This document shows positions 44,571 through 53,122 of a stretch of 64,000 nt of DNA, in pieces. The notes below the pieces were generated by a model, which saw only the letters and a list, made by a program, of their open reading frames with translations, ran no database searches and was not told where the DNA came from. How positions within the stretch are numbered: the first letter of the stretch is position 1; every line of letters starts with the position of its first letter. A program made the translations under genes and the position numbers. The stretch is from Lutimaribacter_A marinistellae (GTDB taxonomy: Bacteria; Pseudomonadota; Alphaproteobacteria; Rhodobacterales; Rhodobacteraceae), in NCBI RefSeq assembly GCF_042648365.1, contig NZ_JBHRXI010000025.1, positions 1 through 64,000 of the forward strand, read 5' to 3'.

Positions 44571-45328
44571 ACGCGCGGGTTCTGATCACTGCCGGCGCAT
44601 CGGGCGTGGGCCATGCGATGGCGCAGGCCTTTGCAACCGCAGGCGCGCGCGTGTGGGTGGCGGATCTCGACCAGGTGGCACTGGATCGCTGTCCGTCGGA
44701 TTGGGGGCGTTCCTGCCTCGACGTGACGGACGAGACCGCATTGCGGGCGATGTTTGCCCGGATCGACGCGGAATGGGGCGGGCTGGATACGCTCTGCTGC
44801 AACGCCGGCATCGCCGGACCCACCGCACGGGTCGAGGATGTCGACCTTGCCGATTGGCGCACCTGCATCGCGGTCAATCTCGACGGCGCGTTCCTTTGCG
44901 CGAAACATGCGGCCCCGCTGATGAAGCGGCAAGGCGCAGGGGCGATCCTGATCACCTCGTCGACGGCGGGCCAGTACGGCTATCCCAACCGCGCACCCTA
45001 TGCCGCGGCGAAATGGGGCGTGATCGGGCTGGCAAAGACGCTTGCGATGGAACTCGGCCCGCATGGCATCCGCTGCAACGTGATCTGCCCCGGCGCAGTC
45101 GAGGGGCCAAGGATGGAGGGTGTTCTGGCGCGCGAAGCTGTGGCAAAGGGCATGACGCGCGATCAGGTCTATCAAGGCTATGCCTCGGGCACGTCGATGG
45201 GCCGGTTTATCGAGGCGCAGGATGTCGCCGCGATGGCGGTCTTCCTGGCCTCGGACGCTGCCCGGCTCGTTTCCGGACAGGTGATCGCGGTGGACGGGCA
45301 CACGGTCAACCCGGACCCCAAGCTCTAA
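44567..45328 (+). CDS. Short-chain dehydrogenase/reductase
   Basis: The 253-residue product shows the SDR motifs TAGASGVGHAMAQAFATAGA (NAD binding), CNAGIAGP, the catalytic Ser in ITSSTAGQYG, and Tyr and Lys in YPNRAPYAAAKWG, followed by NVICPGAVEGPRM. It is translationally coupled to the carnitine dehydrogenase fusion. It could act on D-carnitine, on 3-hydroxybutyrate derived from the acetoacetate released by the BKACE, or on another hydroxy acid. It overlaps the convergent XRE gene by four bases. Confidence 0.92.
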   Translation: MNARVLITAGASGVGHAMAQAFATAGARVWVADLDQVALDRCPSDWGRSCLDVTDETALRAMFARIDAEWGGLDTLCCNAGIAGPTARVEDVDLADWRTCIAVNLDGAFLCAKHAAPLMKRQGAGAILITSSTAGQYGYPNRAPYAAAKWGVIGLAKTLAMELGPHGIRCNVICPGAVEGPRMEGVLAREAVAKGMTRDQVYQGYASGTSMGRFIEAQDVAAMAVFLASDAARLVSGQVIAVDGHTVNPDPKL

Positions 45329-46188
45329 CCGGCGATCCGCGCCCGCTCTTGCCGCAGGTGATCGGGCAACTGCCTGGCCGTCATGCTGGCCTCGCGCACC
45401 AATCGGTCGAAATGGCCGGTAAAGACCTCGATCCGGTCCCGGTCACGAAAAGCCATGTAATGGCTGCCTGCATAGAACACGCATAACAGCGGCCCGAACA
45501 CCGTAATCGGGGCCGAGTAAAGCCGTTTGGCATCGAAAAGATAGAGCCGCAGGCGCGGATATAGCTGCTCGGTCAGGTCGATCAGCCGGTCGATCTGCTC
45601 CAGCCGGGTCTCAAGCGGAAGCCCATCGTAATACCCCTCGCCATGAACAAAACTGTGCATTTCGAACAGGGGCAGGGCGATCTCGTAATCCGATTGCGAG
45701 CTTCGCATCCAGGTCAGCCGGTCCTCCGACGCGCCGATCGCCTGGTTCGCGGTGCGACCCAGATGGGGGGCATATTCCCATTCCAGCAGCGCGCGGGTCT
45801 TGAGCATGTCGGGCAGCGCCGCCGGAACATGCCGAATCTTGTACCCTGCCGCCTCGCGATGCCACTCGAATATCCGTTCATCCACCAGCGCACGGGGCGC
45901 CTCGGTGACGGACAGGGCGCCTGCCAAAAGTTCCGCGGCGCGCTCGGGCCGGTCCGACAGGCTCAACAACCAGTCCGCAGATACACCCAGCGCCGCCGCA
46001 CAGGCACCGACAACATGCGCATTGGGAAGCCGCGCCCCGTCGTCGGTCAGCAATTGCGATATGGTCGACCTGTCGACGCCCACTGCACGGGCCAGCCCGC
46101 TTTGCGTTTCGTCGCGGGCCTGCATTGCCTCGGCCAGCCTGGTACGAAACTGTTCGGCGCGAACCCGTTTGTCGATAGTATCCGTCAT
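45325..46188 (-). CDS. XRE-family transcriptional regulator with unknown C-terminal sensor domain
   Basis: The 287-residue product has a helix-turn-helix at about residues 20-75 (ETQSGLARAVGVDRSTISQLL) and a long C-terminal region (about 95-280) with no recognised family (EWEYAPHLGRT, MHSFVHGEGYYDGLPLE, YLFDAKRLYSAPITVFGPLL). A perfect palindrome lies two bases ahead of the ATG, so the message may be leaderless or very short-led and autoregulated. It is divergent from the desaturase gene, which it may control. The four-base overlap with the SDR stop is convergent. Confidence 0.85.
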   Translation of the reverse strand: MTDTIDKRVRAEQFRTRLAEAMQARDETQSGLARAVGVDRSTISQLLTDDGARLPNAHVVGACAAALGVSADWLLSLSDRPERAAELLAGALSVTEAPRALVDERIFEWHREAAGYKIRHVPAALPDMLKTRALLEWEYAPHLGRTANQAIGASEDRLTWMRSSQSDYEIALPLFEMHSFVHGEGYYDGLPLETRLEQIDRLIDLTEQLYPRLRLYLFDAKRLYSAPITVFGPLLCVFYAGSHYMAFRDRDRIEVFTGHFDRLVREASMTARQLPDHLRQERARIAG

Positions 46189-46190
46189 GT

Positions 46191-46206
46191 TGTGATAATT
46201 ATCACA
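46191..46206. promoter_or_regulatory. Perfect 16-bp palindrome TGTGATAATTATCACA (regulator operator; CRP-like)
   Basis: TGTGATAA is followed by its exact reverse complement TTATCACA. It reads as TGTGA-N6-TCACA, the CRP consensus, but its place two bases from the XRE gene start equally fits an autoregulatory XRE operator. It lies between two divergent genes (XRE, desaturase). Confidence 0.75.
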
Positions 46207-46298
46207 GATGGTGAAACTTGTTAATCACATTCGGAATTCTCAGCGCTGAAAAAGCGCGGTAACGGTTTTGTGACCACTCAAATGCGACAGGAGGCAGA

Positions 46299-47276
46299 AT
46301 GGGTTCGGCCCAAAACCCCGCAGCGCGGGACCAATCGACATGTGTCCAGATTCCCGAGGCCGAACAGCCCGTTGCCGACCGCGTTCCCGTCGTCGAAAAC
46401 CCCGAATGGGGGACATTCCTTCTGATCGCTGCGACCTATGCGTGTTGGGCCGGAGCCGTCACATGGCTTGCTGCATGGTCACTGGTGCTGGCCTTGCCCG
46501 CCACCGCCATTCTCATCGCTCTTCATTCCTCGCTGACGCACGAAGTGGTGCACGGCCATCCATTCCGTTCGCGTCGCCTGAACGAGGCAATGATGGCGCT
46601 GCCATTGTCCCTTGCGATCCCTTACAACAGGTTCCGCGATCTGCACCTTGCCCATCACCTCGACTCCAACCTGACCGACCCTTATGACGACCCGGAAAGC
46701 AACTACTTCGACCCTGCGCGCTGGCAGACTCTCTCGCGGTGGCAGCGGCGCTTGCTCGCGCTGAACAACACGCTTGCCGGTCGCATGCTGCTGGGACCGG
46801 TGATCGGGCAGCTGAGTTTCATGGCGGATGAGTGGCGCGCTGCGCGACAAGGCGACCAGGCCGTCCTGCTGGCCTGGGTCCTTCACGTGCCTGGTGTGGT
46901 GGCCGTCCTGTGGATCGTCGCTCTGTCGCCGATGCCCGTCTGGGCTTATCTTGTCGCCGCCTATCTGGGCCTGTCACTGCTCAAGATACGCACCTTCCTC
47001 GAGCATCGCGCACATGAAAAGGCCCGCGGGCGCACGGTGATCATAGAGGATCGAGGTCCGCTCGCTTTTCTCTTTCTTAACAACAACTTCCACGTCGTTC
47101 ATCACATGAACCCGGCCGCCCCCTGGTATGCTTTGCCCGCACTGTATCGCGTAGGAAAGGCGCGCTATCTGGCCGTGAACGATGGTTATGTCTATCGCTC
47201 CTATTCCCAGATTTTCCGCGAGTATTTCTGGCGCGCCAAGGATCCGGTGCCGCATCCGCTCTGGCCCCGCGACTGA
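46299..47276 (+). CDS. Membrane fatty acid desaturase
   Basis: The 325-residue product has the three histidine clusters of membrane di-iron desaturases: HSSLTHEVVHGH, HLAHHLDS and HVVHHMN, spread across four to six hydrophobic segments. The enzyme introduces a double bond or a hydroxyl group into a fatty acyl or related lipid with electrons from a reductase that is not encoded nearby. AGGAGG precedes the ATG at 46299. It lies divergent from the XRE regulator. Confidence 0.9.
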   Translation: MGSAQNPAARDQSTCVQIPEAEQPVADRVPVVENPEWGTFLLIAATYACWAGAVTWLAAWSLVLALPATAILIALHSSLTHEVVHGHPFRSRRLNEAMMALPLSLAIPYNRFRDLHLAHHLDSNLTDPYDDPESNYFDPARWQTLSRWQRRLLALNNTLAGRMLLGPVIGQLSFMADEWRAARQGDQAVLLAWVLHVPGVVAVLWIVALSPMPVWAYLVAAYLGLSLLKIRTFLEHRAHEKARGRTVIIEDRGPLAFLFLNNNFHVVHHMNPAAPWYALPALYRVGKARYLAVNDGYVYRSYSQIFREYFWRAKDPVPHPLWPRD

Positions 47277-47295
47277 TTTCAGGTCATGAGAGGCC

Positions 47296-48198
47296 ATGAG
47301 CCTCTGGATACCCGTCACCCTCGCGGCCGCATTGTTTCAGACCGTGCGGTTCATGCTGCAAAAATCGCTGAGCACGGTAAAGCTGTCGGCGGCGGGCGCA
47401 ACCTTTGCGCGCTTTGCCTATTCAGCCCCTCTCATTGCGCTCGCGCTTTTCCTCTACCTCGGCGCGACGGGGCGATCTCTGCCGCCACTCTCGCCGGGCT
47501 TCTGGGCTTTCGTGGTGATCGGCGGCACGGCGCAGATCCTCGCCACGATCTGCGTCGTGGCCCTGTTCAAGGAACGCAACTTCGCTGTCGGCATCACCTT
47601 CAAGAAAACCGAGGTGATCCAGACAGCCCTCGTGGGTTTCGTGATCCTTGGCGAGGGCGTTTCGGCCGGTGCGCTGGGCGCAATCCTGATCGGGCTGGTT
47701 GCGGTGCTGCTTCTGTCTCACGTGCCCGGCGGGCAGGGCAGTTGGTGGCGCCACCTCACGAACAGGGCTTCGGGCCTCGGGCTGGCATCGGGGGTGCTGT
47801 TTGCCTTTTCGGCGGTCAGCTATCGCGGGGCGTCACTGGCGTTGGGCGAGGCCGAGGCCGTCTTCCGCGCCGCAGTGACGCTGACCTCGGTGACCACGTT
47901 CCAGATGATTGCAATGGGGCTCTGGCTGTTGTGGCGTGACCGAGAAGAATTGCGAGCGGTTTGGGCGACTCGCTCGACCGGTGTCTTCGTAGGGCTGACC
48001 AGCATGGGCGGATCGTTCTGCTGGTTCTGGGCCTTCACCTTGCAGAACGCCGCATACGTCAAGGCGCTGGGACAGGTAGAACTGATCTTTTCCCTGCTCG
48101 CTTCGACGCTCTTTTTCCGCGAAACCGTTACCCGCCGCGAACTGGCCGGCATAGCGCTGCTCGGCCTGTCGATCCTGACGCTGGTTCTGGCGATCTGA
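47296..48198 (+). CDS. EamA/DMT-family transporter
   Basis: The 300-residue product has ten helices in two EamA repeats (FARFAYSAPLIALALFLYLG; FKKTEVIQTALVGFVILGEGV; KALGQVELIFSLLASTLFFRE). It follows the desaturase by 19 bases on the same strand. The substrate is unknown. A terminator hairpin lies just after its stop. Confidence 0.92.
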   Translation: MSLWIPVTLAAALFQTVRFMLQKSLSTVKLSAAGATFARFAYSAPLIALALFLYLGATGRSLPPLSPGFWAFVVIGGTAQILATICVVALFKERNFAVGITFKKTEVIQTALVGFVILGEGVSAGALGAILIGLVAVLLLSHVPGGQGSWWRHLTNRASGLGLASGVLFAFSAVSYRGASLALGEAEAVFRAAVTLTSVTTFQMIAMGLWLLWRDREELRAVWATRSTGVFVGLTSMGGSFCWFWAFTLQNAAYVKALGQVELIFSLLASTLFFRETVTRRELAGIALLGLSILTLVLAI

Positions 48199-48200
48199 CA

Positions 48201-48221
48201 GCGCGCGATCAGCTCGCGCGC
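48201..48221. terminator. Bidirectional terminator hairpin overlapping the helicase stop
   Basis: GCGCGCGA and TCGCGCGC form a perfect eight-base stem with a five-base loop between the convergent exporter and helicase genes. The helicase stop codon lies in the loop. Confidence 0.55.
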
Positions 48222-49600
48222 CGTTCCTCGAAGCTCATGGCGATGAAGCTGGGCATGTGATCGCCCATGCCGACGACCTTGTTGTCGCGATCCTCGCGCC
48301 GGGGCTTGCCGCCGTCGGATTTCCGGCCGCGCGACTTGCGGGCGGGCTTTTCCTCCTGCGCCGGGCTGTCGGGTTGCGCCTCGGCGACGGGTTCTTCGCG
48401 CGGGCGCTCGTCGGCATCCTTGCCGCGACGGGTCCGCTTGGGCGGCTCGGGCAGGGCGGGTGTTTCGATGCGCGGGATCTCTTTCTGGATCAGCGACTCG
48501 ATCGCGGCCAGCGCCTTTTCGTCGCGCGGAACGCAGATCATCAACGCCTTGCCCTTGCGTCCGGCCCGGCCCGTGCGACCGATGCGGTGCACGTAATCCT
48601 CGGCATGGCCGGGTACGTCATAGTTGAAGACATGGCTGACGCTTGGCACATCCAACCCGCGCGCCGCCACGTCTGACGCGACGAGAAAGCGCAGGCTGCC
48701 TTCGCGGAACCCTTCGAGGGTGCGCGTGCGCTGGCTCTGGTCAAGGTCCCCATGGATCGGCGCTGCGTCATAGCCATGCTTTTTCAAAGACTTCGCAACA
48801 ATATCTACATCGGTCTTGCGGTTGCAGAAAATGATCGCATTGCTGCAGGTCTCGCCCTCGCCATCGATCAGCGCGCGCAGAACGTCGCGCTTTTCCTTGG
48901 CTTCGCGGTCCTTGCGGCTGCCTTTGAAGACAACGACACCCTGTTCGATCGTCTCGGACGCCGTCGCCTGGCGCGCGACCTCGACCCGTGCCGGGGCGGA
49001 CAGGAAGGTGTTGGTGATCCGTTCGATCTCGGGCGCCATCGTAGCCGAGAAGAACAAGGTCTGGCGCGTGAACGGCGTCAGCGAAAAGATGCGTTCGATA
49101 TCGGGGATGAACCCCATGTCCAGCATCCGGTCGGCCTCGTCCACCACCATGATCTCGATACCTGTAAGCAGCAGCTTGCCACGCTCGAAATGATCGAGAA
49201 GGCGGCCCGGGGTCGCGATCAGAACGTCGACGCCACGGTCGATCAGCGCGTCCTGCTCCTTGAAGCTGACACCACCGATCAGCAGCGCCTTGGTCAGCTT
49301 TACATGCTTGGAGTAGGTGTCGAAATTTTCGGCGACCTGCGCTGCCAGCTCCCGTGTGGGGCACAGCACAAGGCTGCGCGGCATCCGGGCCCGGGCACGA
49401 CCGCGCGCCAACCGGGTGATCATCGGCAGGGTGAAGCTTGCCGTTTTCCCCGTTCCGGTCTGGGCGATACCCAGCACATCTTTACCTTCGAGGGCAGGGG
49501 GAATCGCTCCCTCCTGGATCGGGGTCGGGCTTTCGTACCCAGCCTCCTCAATAGCCTTGAGGACCTTGGGATTCAGGTTCAGTTCTGCAAATTTTGTCAT
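48209..49600 (-). CDS. DEAD-box RNA helicase (RhlE-like)
   Basis: The 463-residue product has all main motifs: Q motif SPTPIQ, AQTGTGKT (I), PTRELA (Ia), TPGR (Ib), VDEADRMLD (II), FFSATM (III), RGLDVPSVSHVFNYDVP (V) and HRIGRTGRAGRKG (VI). The last 80 residues are basic and low in complexity (KPARKSRGRKSDGGKPRRED), as in RhlE/DeaD proteins that act in ribosome assembly or RNA turnover. A nine-base hairpin stands two bases before the ATG, in place of a ribosome site, so expression may depend on unfolding of this structure. Confidence 0.95.
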   Translation of the reverse strand: MTKFAELNLNPKVLKAIEEAGYESPTPIQEGAIPPALEGKDVLGIAQTGTGKTASFTLPMITRLARGRARARMPRSLVLCPTRELAAQVAENFDTYSKHVKLTKALLIGGVSFKEQDALIDRGVDVLIATPGRLLDHFERGKLLLTGIEIMVVDEADRMLDMGFIPDIERIFSLTPFTRQTLFFSATMAPEIERITNTFLSAPARVEVARQATASETIEQGVVVFKGSRKDREAKEKRDVLRALIDGEGETCSNAIIFCNRKTDVDIVAKSLKKHGYDAAPIHGDLDQSQRTRTLEGFREGSLRFLVASDVAARGLDVPSVSHVFNYDVPGHAEDYVHRIGRTGRAGRKGKALMICVPRDEKALAAIESLIQKEIPRIETPALPEPPKRTRRGKDADERPREEPVAEAQPDSPAQEEKPARKSRGRKSDGGKPRREDRDNKVVGMGDHMPSFIAMSFEERRAS

Positions 49601-49602
49601 AT

Positions 49603-49623
49603 GTGTCCGCAGTTTGCGGACAC
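49603..49623 (-). promoter_or_regulatory. Hairpin abutting the DEAD-box helicase start codon
   Basis: GTGTCCGCA and TGCGGACAC form a perfect nine-base stem with a GTT loop (AAC in the mRNA). The stem ends two bases before the ATG at 49600, where a ribosome binding site would lie; none is visible. RNA helicases are known to be autoregulated through 5' leader structure, which could apply here. Confidence 0.55.
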
Positions 49624-49766
49624 TTCACTTGGCCCGCACGTCCTAGTCAAAGCCGGGCCCGTATGGCCGAGCGCATCCTGCGCTCCGTGGCGGCGTGGGC
49701 GCGACATAACAAAAACCGACGCCAGCGTCAAATTCCGCGCTGCAGCAGGCGGGCAAATGCTTGGTT

Positions 49767-50699
49767 TCAGACAAAATCAGGAAAGTGCCGCGCCAGTTTC
49801 TCATCCAGATGAAGAGGTCGGAACAACACCATGTTCCGCTCCTCCAGGTTCTGCCGGACAACGGGATCGACAGCATTCATTTCGTCGTAGAAGGCGCGCA
49901 GCCCGGCCTCGCCATACTCAGCCTCGATGCCTGTCAGCAATTCGTGCATGGACAACCCACCATGCGCCACCGGCACATTTGGCGCCATGCCGGGCCGATA
50001 CGAGCCCCGCGTCACGCGATAGCGATAGGCGGCCAGCCAGCGGCCCCAATCCTTGGCATGCCGATGCAGCAGCTCGACATTGTCCAACTCAGTTCCGCCT
50101 TCGACCATTTGGCCTGCATGAAAAAGGTTGTGGATCCGGAAACTGGCCTTTTTGCGCCCCGTACGGGCAAAGAGCTTTCCCGCGACATGGCTCATGAACC
50201 CACCTTTCACAAAGGCGCCGTACTGGGGGTAGATCGCGCGCACCGTATCGTCACGCTCGGACCCGGCGGGAACGAAAGCCTTGTAGAGGTCCGGGGCGCA
50301 GGCCAGCGACTCGACCGGCCGCATCCGCGCCGTCGGGCACGCGTCGGGCAGGCCGGCCAGGCGTTCAGCCAGCGGTGCGTCGGGCCAGATGAACTCATCC
50401 ACGTCGACATGCGCAATCCAGTCCACATCCGCGCGATTATAGGCATGGGTCGCATTTGCGGTCTGGCGGCTTTGGTGCTTGTCCGGGCGATCACGCTTGC
50501 GCTTTTCCCAATAGGCCGCATCGCAGTTAAAAACCCGCGCCTTGGGATGGGCTTTCAGGGCCTCTAGCGCCTCGGGCGTTTCCTCGTCCAAGTAGATAAA
50601 GACCCTGTGCGCGCCGAGTTCCAGGTGATGCGCAACGAAGCGCAGGATCTCACCAGCCGGCGCTTTCACGGTCGCCACGATGCCCCATGTCACGCCCAT
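49767..50699 (-). CDS. Glycosyltransferase family 2-like protein
   Basis: The 310-residue product has an N-terminal GT-A-type region: GIVATVKAPAGEILRFVAHH, VFIYLDEETPE and the DxD-like HVDVDEFIWPD (about residue 96-106). The remaining part (GKLFARTGRKKASFRIHNLF, NVELLHRHAKDWGRW) is typical of the roseobacter glycosyltransferases of the same group. It transfers a sugar to an unknown acceptor. It stands 170 bases upstream from prfC in the other reading order of the minus strand. Confidence 0.85.
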   Translation of the reverse strand: MGVTWGIVATVKAPAGEILRFVAHHLELGAHRVFIYLDEETPEALEALKAHPKARVFNCDAAYWEKRKRDRPDKHQSRQTANATHAYNRADVDWIAHVDVDEFIWPDAPLAERLAGLPDACPTARMRPVESLACAPDLYKAFVPAGSERDDTVRAIYPQYGAFVKGGFMSHVAGKLFARTGRKKASFRIHNLFHAGQMVEGGTELDNVELLHRHAKDWGRWLAAYRYRVTRGSYRPGMAPNVPVAHGGLSMHELLTGIEAEYGEAGLRAFYDEMNAVDPVVRQNLEERNMVLFRPLHLDEKLARHFPDFV

Positions 50700-50797
50700 T
50701 CTGCCCGTCCTCTCCGGTTTTCCCGAACCCTAGGGCGGCGGCGGGCAGGGTGGCAAGGGACGTAGCCCGCCAAAGAGCAAGCGGCTGCCGAACACGA

Positions 50798-50823
50798 TTG
50801 CTTTTTCGGCCTCCGCAAAGCAA
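50798..50823 (-). terminator. Stem-loop downstream of prfC
   Basis: TTGCTTT pairs with AAAGCAA around a 12-base loop in the 170-base gap between prfC (stop 50870) and the glycosyltransferase start. On the minus strand it follows prfC and could end its transcript. Confidence 0.4.
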
Positions 50824-50869
50824 CGTCGCGAAGGACATCCTGGAAAGCGGCGAGAGCCCGGCGCCCGGC

Positions 50870-52477
50870 TCAGACCATCATTTCCTTGGTCGCCGAAAGA
50901 TGCAGCTTGGGATAGTCCCGCTCGACCCGGTCGATGTCCCATTGCAGGCGGGTCAGGTAGACGATGTCGCCATCATGGTCATGCGCGATATGCTGCTTGT
51001 TGGCATTCACGAAACGATCGATCTCGGCCTTGTCACCCGTTACCCAGCGGGCCGAGGTGAATTGCGATCCTTCGAACCGGACCGGCAGTCCGTATTCCAT
51101 CTCGATCCGGCTCGCCAGAACCTCGAACTGCAACTGTCCCACCACGCCAACGATGAAACCGGACCCGATAGAGGGTTTGAACACCTTGGCCGCGCCTTCC
51201 TCGGCAAACTGCATAAGCGCCTTTTCCAGGTGCTTTGCTTTCATCGGATCGCCTGCGCGCACGCCCTGCAACAGCTCTGGCGCGAAAGACGGGATGCCGG
51301 TAACGCGGATCGCTTCGCCCTCGGTCAGCGTGTCGCCGATGCGCAGCTGCCCATGGTTGGGAATGCCGATGATGTCACCTGCCCAGGCCTCCTCGGCGAG
51401 TTCCCGGTCCGATGCAAGGAACAGCACCGGGTTCGACACCGCCATCGGCTTTTTCGTGCGCACATGAGTCAGCTTCATGCCGCGTTTGAAATGGCCCGAC
51501 GCCATGCGGACAAAGGCCACGCGGTCGCGGTGCTTGGGGTCCATGTTCGCCTGCACCTTGAAGACGAATCCCGCCACCTTGGGTTCTTCGGGGGCAATCC
51601 CGCGCGGCTGGGCGCTTTGCAGCTGCGGCTCGGGGCCATAGCGCCCGATCCCCTCCATCAATTCGCGCACCCCGAAGGAATTGATGGCCGACCCGAACCA
51701 GATCGGAGTCATATGCCCCTCGAGCACCGCCTGCGGATCGAGCGCGGGCAAAAGCGCGCGCGCCATCTCGATCTCCTCAAGGAAAGGCTCCAGCAGATGC
51801 GCCGGAACGTGCTCGGCCAGCCTCGGGTCGTCGAGGCCTTCGATCTTGACGCTTTCGGCTACCTTGTTGCGATCGGCCCTGTCCATCAGCTCCAGCCGGT
51901 CGCGCAGCAGGTCGTAACAGCCGATGAAATCGCGCCCTTGCCCGATAGGCCAGGACGCGGGCGTGACATCGATTGCCAGCATCTCCTGGATCTCGTCGAT
52001 GATCTCGAACGTGTCGCGGCTCTCGCGGTCCATCTTGTTGCAGAAGGTCAGGATCGGCAGATCGCGCAGGCGGCACACCTCGAACAGCTTCTGCGTCTGG
52101 CTTTCGACGCCCTTCGCCCCGTCGATCACCATGATTGCCGCGTCCACGGCAGTCAGCGTGCGATAGGTGTCCTCGGAGAAGTCGCTGTGGCCCGGCGTAT
52201 CCACCAGGTTGAAGCGGAACTGGCCATAGTCGAAGGACATGGCCGAGGCTGAGACCGAAATGCCCCGGTCCTTTTCCATCTGCATGAAATCCGACCGCGT
52301 GCGCCGTGCCTCGCCCTTGGCGCGCACCTGGCCCGCCATCTGGATCGCCCCACCATACAAAAGAAACTTCTCGGTCAGCGTCGTCTTTCCCGCATCGGGA
52401 TGCGAGATGATGGCAAAGGTCCGGCGCCGCGCAATTTCGGGCGGCAGTTGGGGGCGGTTCGTGGGCGTATCGAGCAT
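50870..52477 (-). CDS. prfC: Peptide chain release factor 3
   Basis: The product of about 535 residues is the GTPase that removes RF1/RF2 from the ribosome. G1 is SHPDAGKTTLTEK, G3 is DTPGHSDFSEDTYR, G4 is NKMDRE, and the later domains (GSAINSFGVRELMEGI, VVGQLQFEVLASRIEMEY) follow the family. The start at 52477 (MLDTPTNRPQLPPEIARRRT) gives the standard length; an in-frame start at 52630 adds 51 residues of unlikely composition. It is divergent from an NTF2-like gene. Confidence 0.97.
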   Translation of the reverse strand: MLDTPTNRPQLPPEIARRRTFAIISHPDAGKTTLTEKFLLYGGAIQMAGQVRAKGEARRTRSDFMQMEKDRGISVSASAMSFDYGQFRFNLVDTPGHSDFSEDTYRTLTAVDAAIMVIDGAKGVESQTQKLFEVCRLRDLPILTFCNKMDRESRDTFEIIDEIQEMLAIDVTPASWPIGQGRDFIGCYDLLRDRLELMDRADRNKVAESVKIEGLDDPRLAEHVPAHLLEPFLEEIEMARALLPALDPQAVLEGHMTPIWFGSAINSFGVRELMEGIGRYGPEPQLQSAQPRGIAPEEPKVAGFVFKVQANMDPKHRDRVAFVRMASGHFKRGMKLTHVRTKKPMAVSNPVLFLASDRELAEEAWAGDIIGIPNHGQLRIGDTLTEGEAIRVTGIPSFAPELLQGVRAGDPMKAKHLEKALMQFAEEGAAKVFKPSIGSGFIVGVVGQLQFEVLASRIEMEYGLPVRFEGSQFTSARWVTGDKAEIDRFVNANKQHIAHDHDGDIVYLTRLQWDIDRVERDYPKLHLSATKEMMV

Positions 52478-52662
52478 GCCCGCGCGTATAGCAGGTTGCA
52501 CCCGGCACGCAATATGAGAGAGCGGCTCCCGCCCGTCATCGACCCCTGTCGGGGCCTCTTCCCGTTGGGCCGGGCGCGCCTGCGGCGCGCGGCTGGCGCG
52601 AATCGGATTTCGATGCCATGATGAGAACATTATCGGAACATTTTTTCTATTGGGAGCGCATG

Positions 52663-53022
52663 ATGGATCTCAAGACCATTGCTGACGAACTCGTGGCGGG
52701 CTGCCGCGAAAACCGGGCACGCGCCAATCTGGACAGGCTTTATGCCGCCAACGCTGTGTCGATGGAAGCTGCGGATATGGGACAAGGTCGCGAAGCTTCC
52801 GGCCTCGACGCGATCCGGGCCAAGCATGACTGGTGGGAGAGCAGCATGGAAATGCTGGACGGCGAGATCATCGGCCCGATGCTTCACGGAGAGGACCGCT
52901 TTGCCGTGATTTTCCGTGTGACGGCCCGGGAGAAGGCGACCGGCACGGTGTCCGAGATGGAGGAAGTGGGTATCTATCACGTTGCGGACGGCAAGATCGT
53001 GCGTGAAGAGTTTTTCTACTGA
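52663..53022 (+). CDS. NTF2/SnoaL-like domain protein
   Basis: The product of about 119 residues has the cone-shaped NTF2-like fold pattern: two helices at the start, then GREASGLDAIRAKHDWW and beta strands (FAVIFRVTARE, EEVGIYHVADGKIVREEFFY). Family members bind small ligands or act as isomerases or cyclases; no catalytic set stands out here. GGGAG lies six bases before the ATG at 52663, which favours this start over 52660 or 52618. It is divergent from prfC. Confidence 0.85.
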   Translation: MDLKTIADELVAGCRENRARANLDRLYAANAVSMEAADMGQGREASGLDAIRAKHDWWESSMEMLDGEIIGPMLHGEDRFAVIFRVTAREKATGTVSEMEEVGIYHVADGKIVREEFFY

Positions 53023-53093
53023 CGGCGGGTCAGGCCACCGCGCTCGACGGGCGCGCGACCTGTACCTTCCTCTTGCGAAAAATATCCCGGAGC

Positions 53094-53110
53094 GCGAGGC
53101 AGAGCCTCGC
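53094..53110. terminator. Hairpin between NTF2-like and Hint-domain genes
   Basis: GCGAGGC and GCCTCGC form a perfect seven-base stem with an AGA loop in the 100-base gap between two convergent genes. Confidence 0.5.
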
Positions 53111-53122
53111 AAGACGCAGCGT

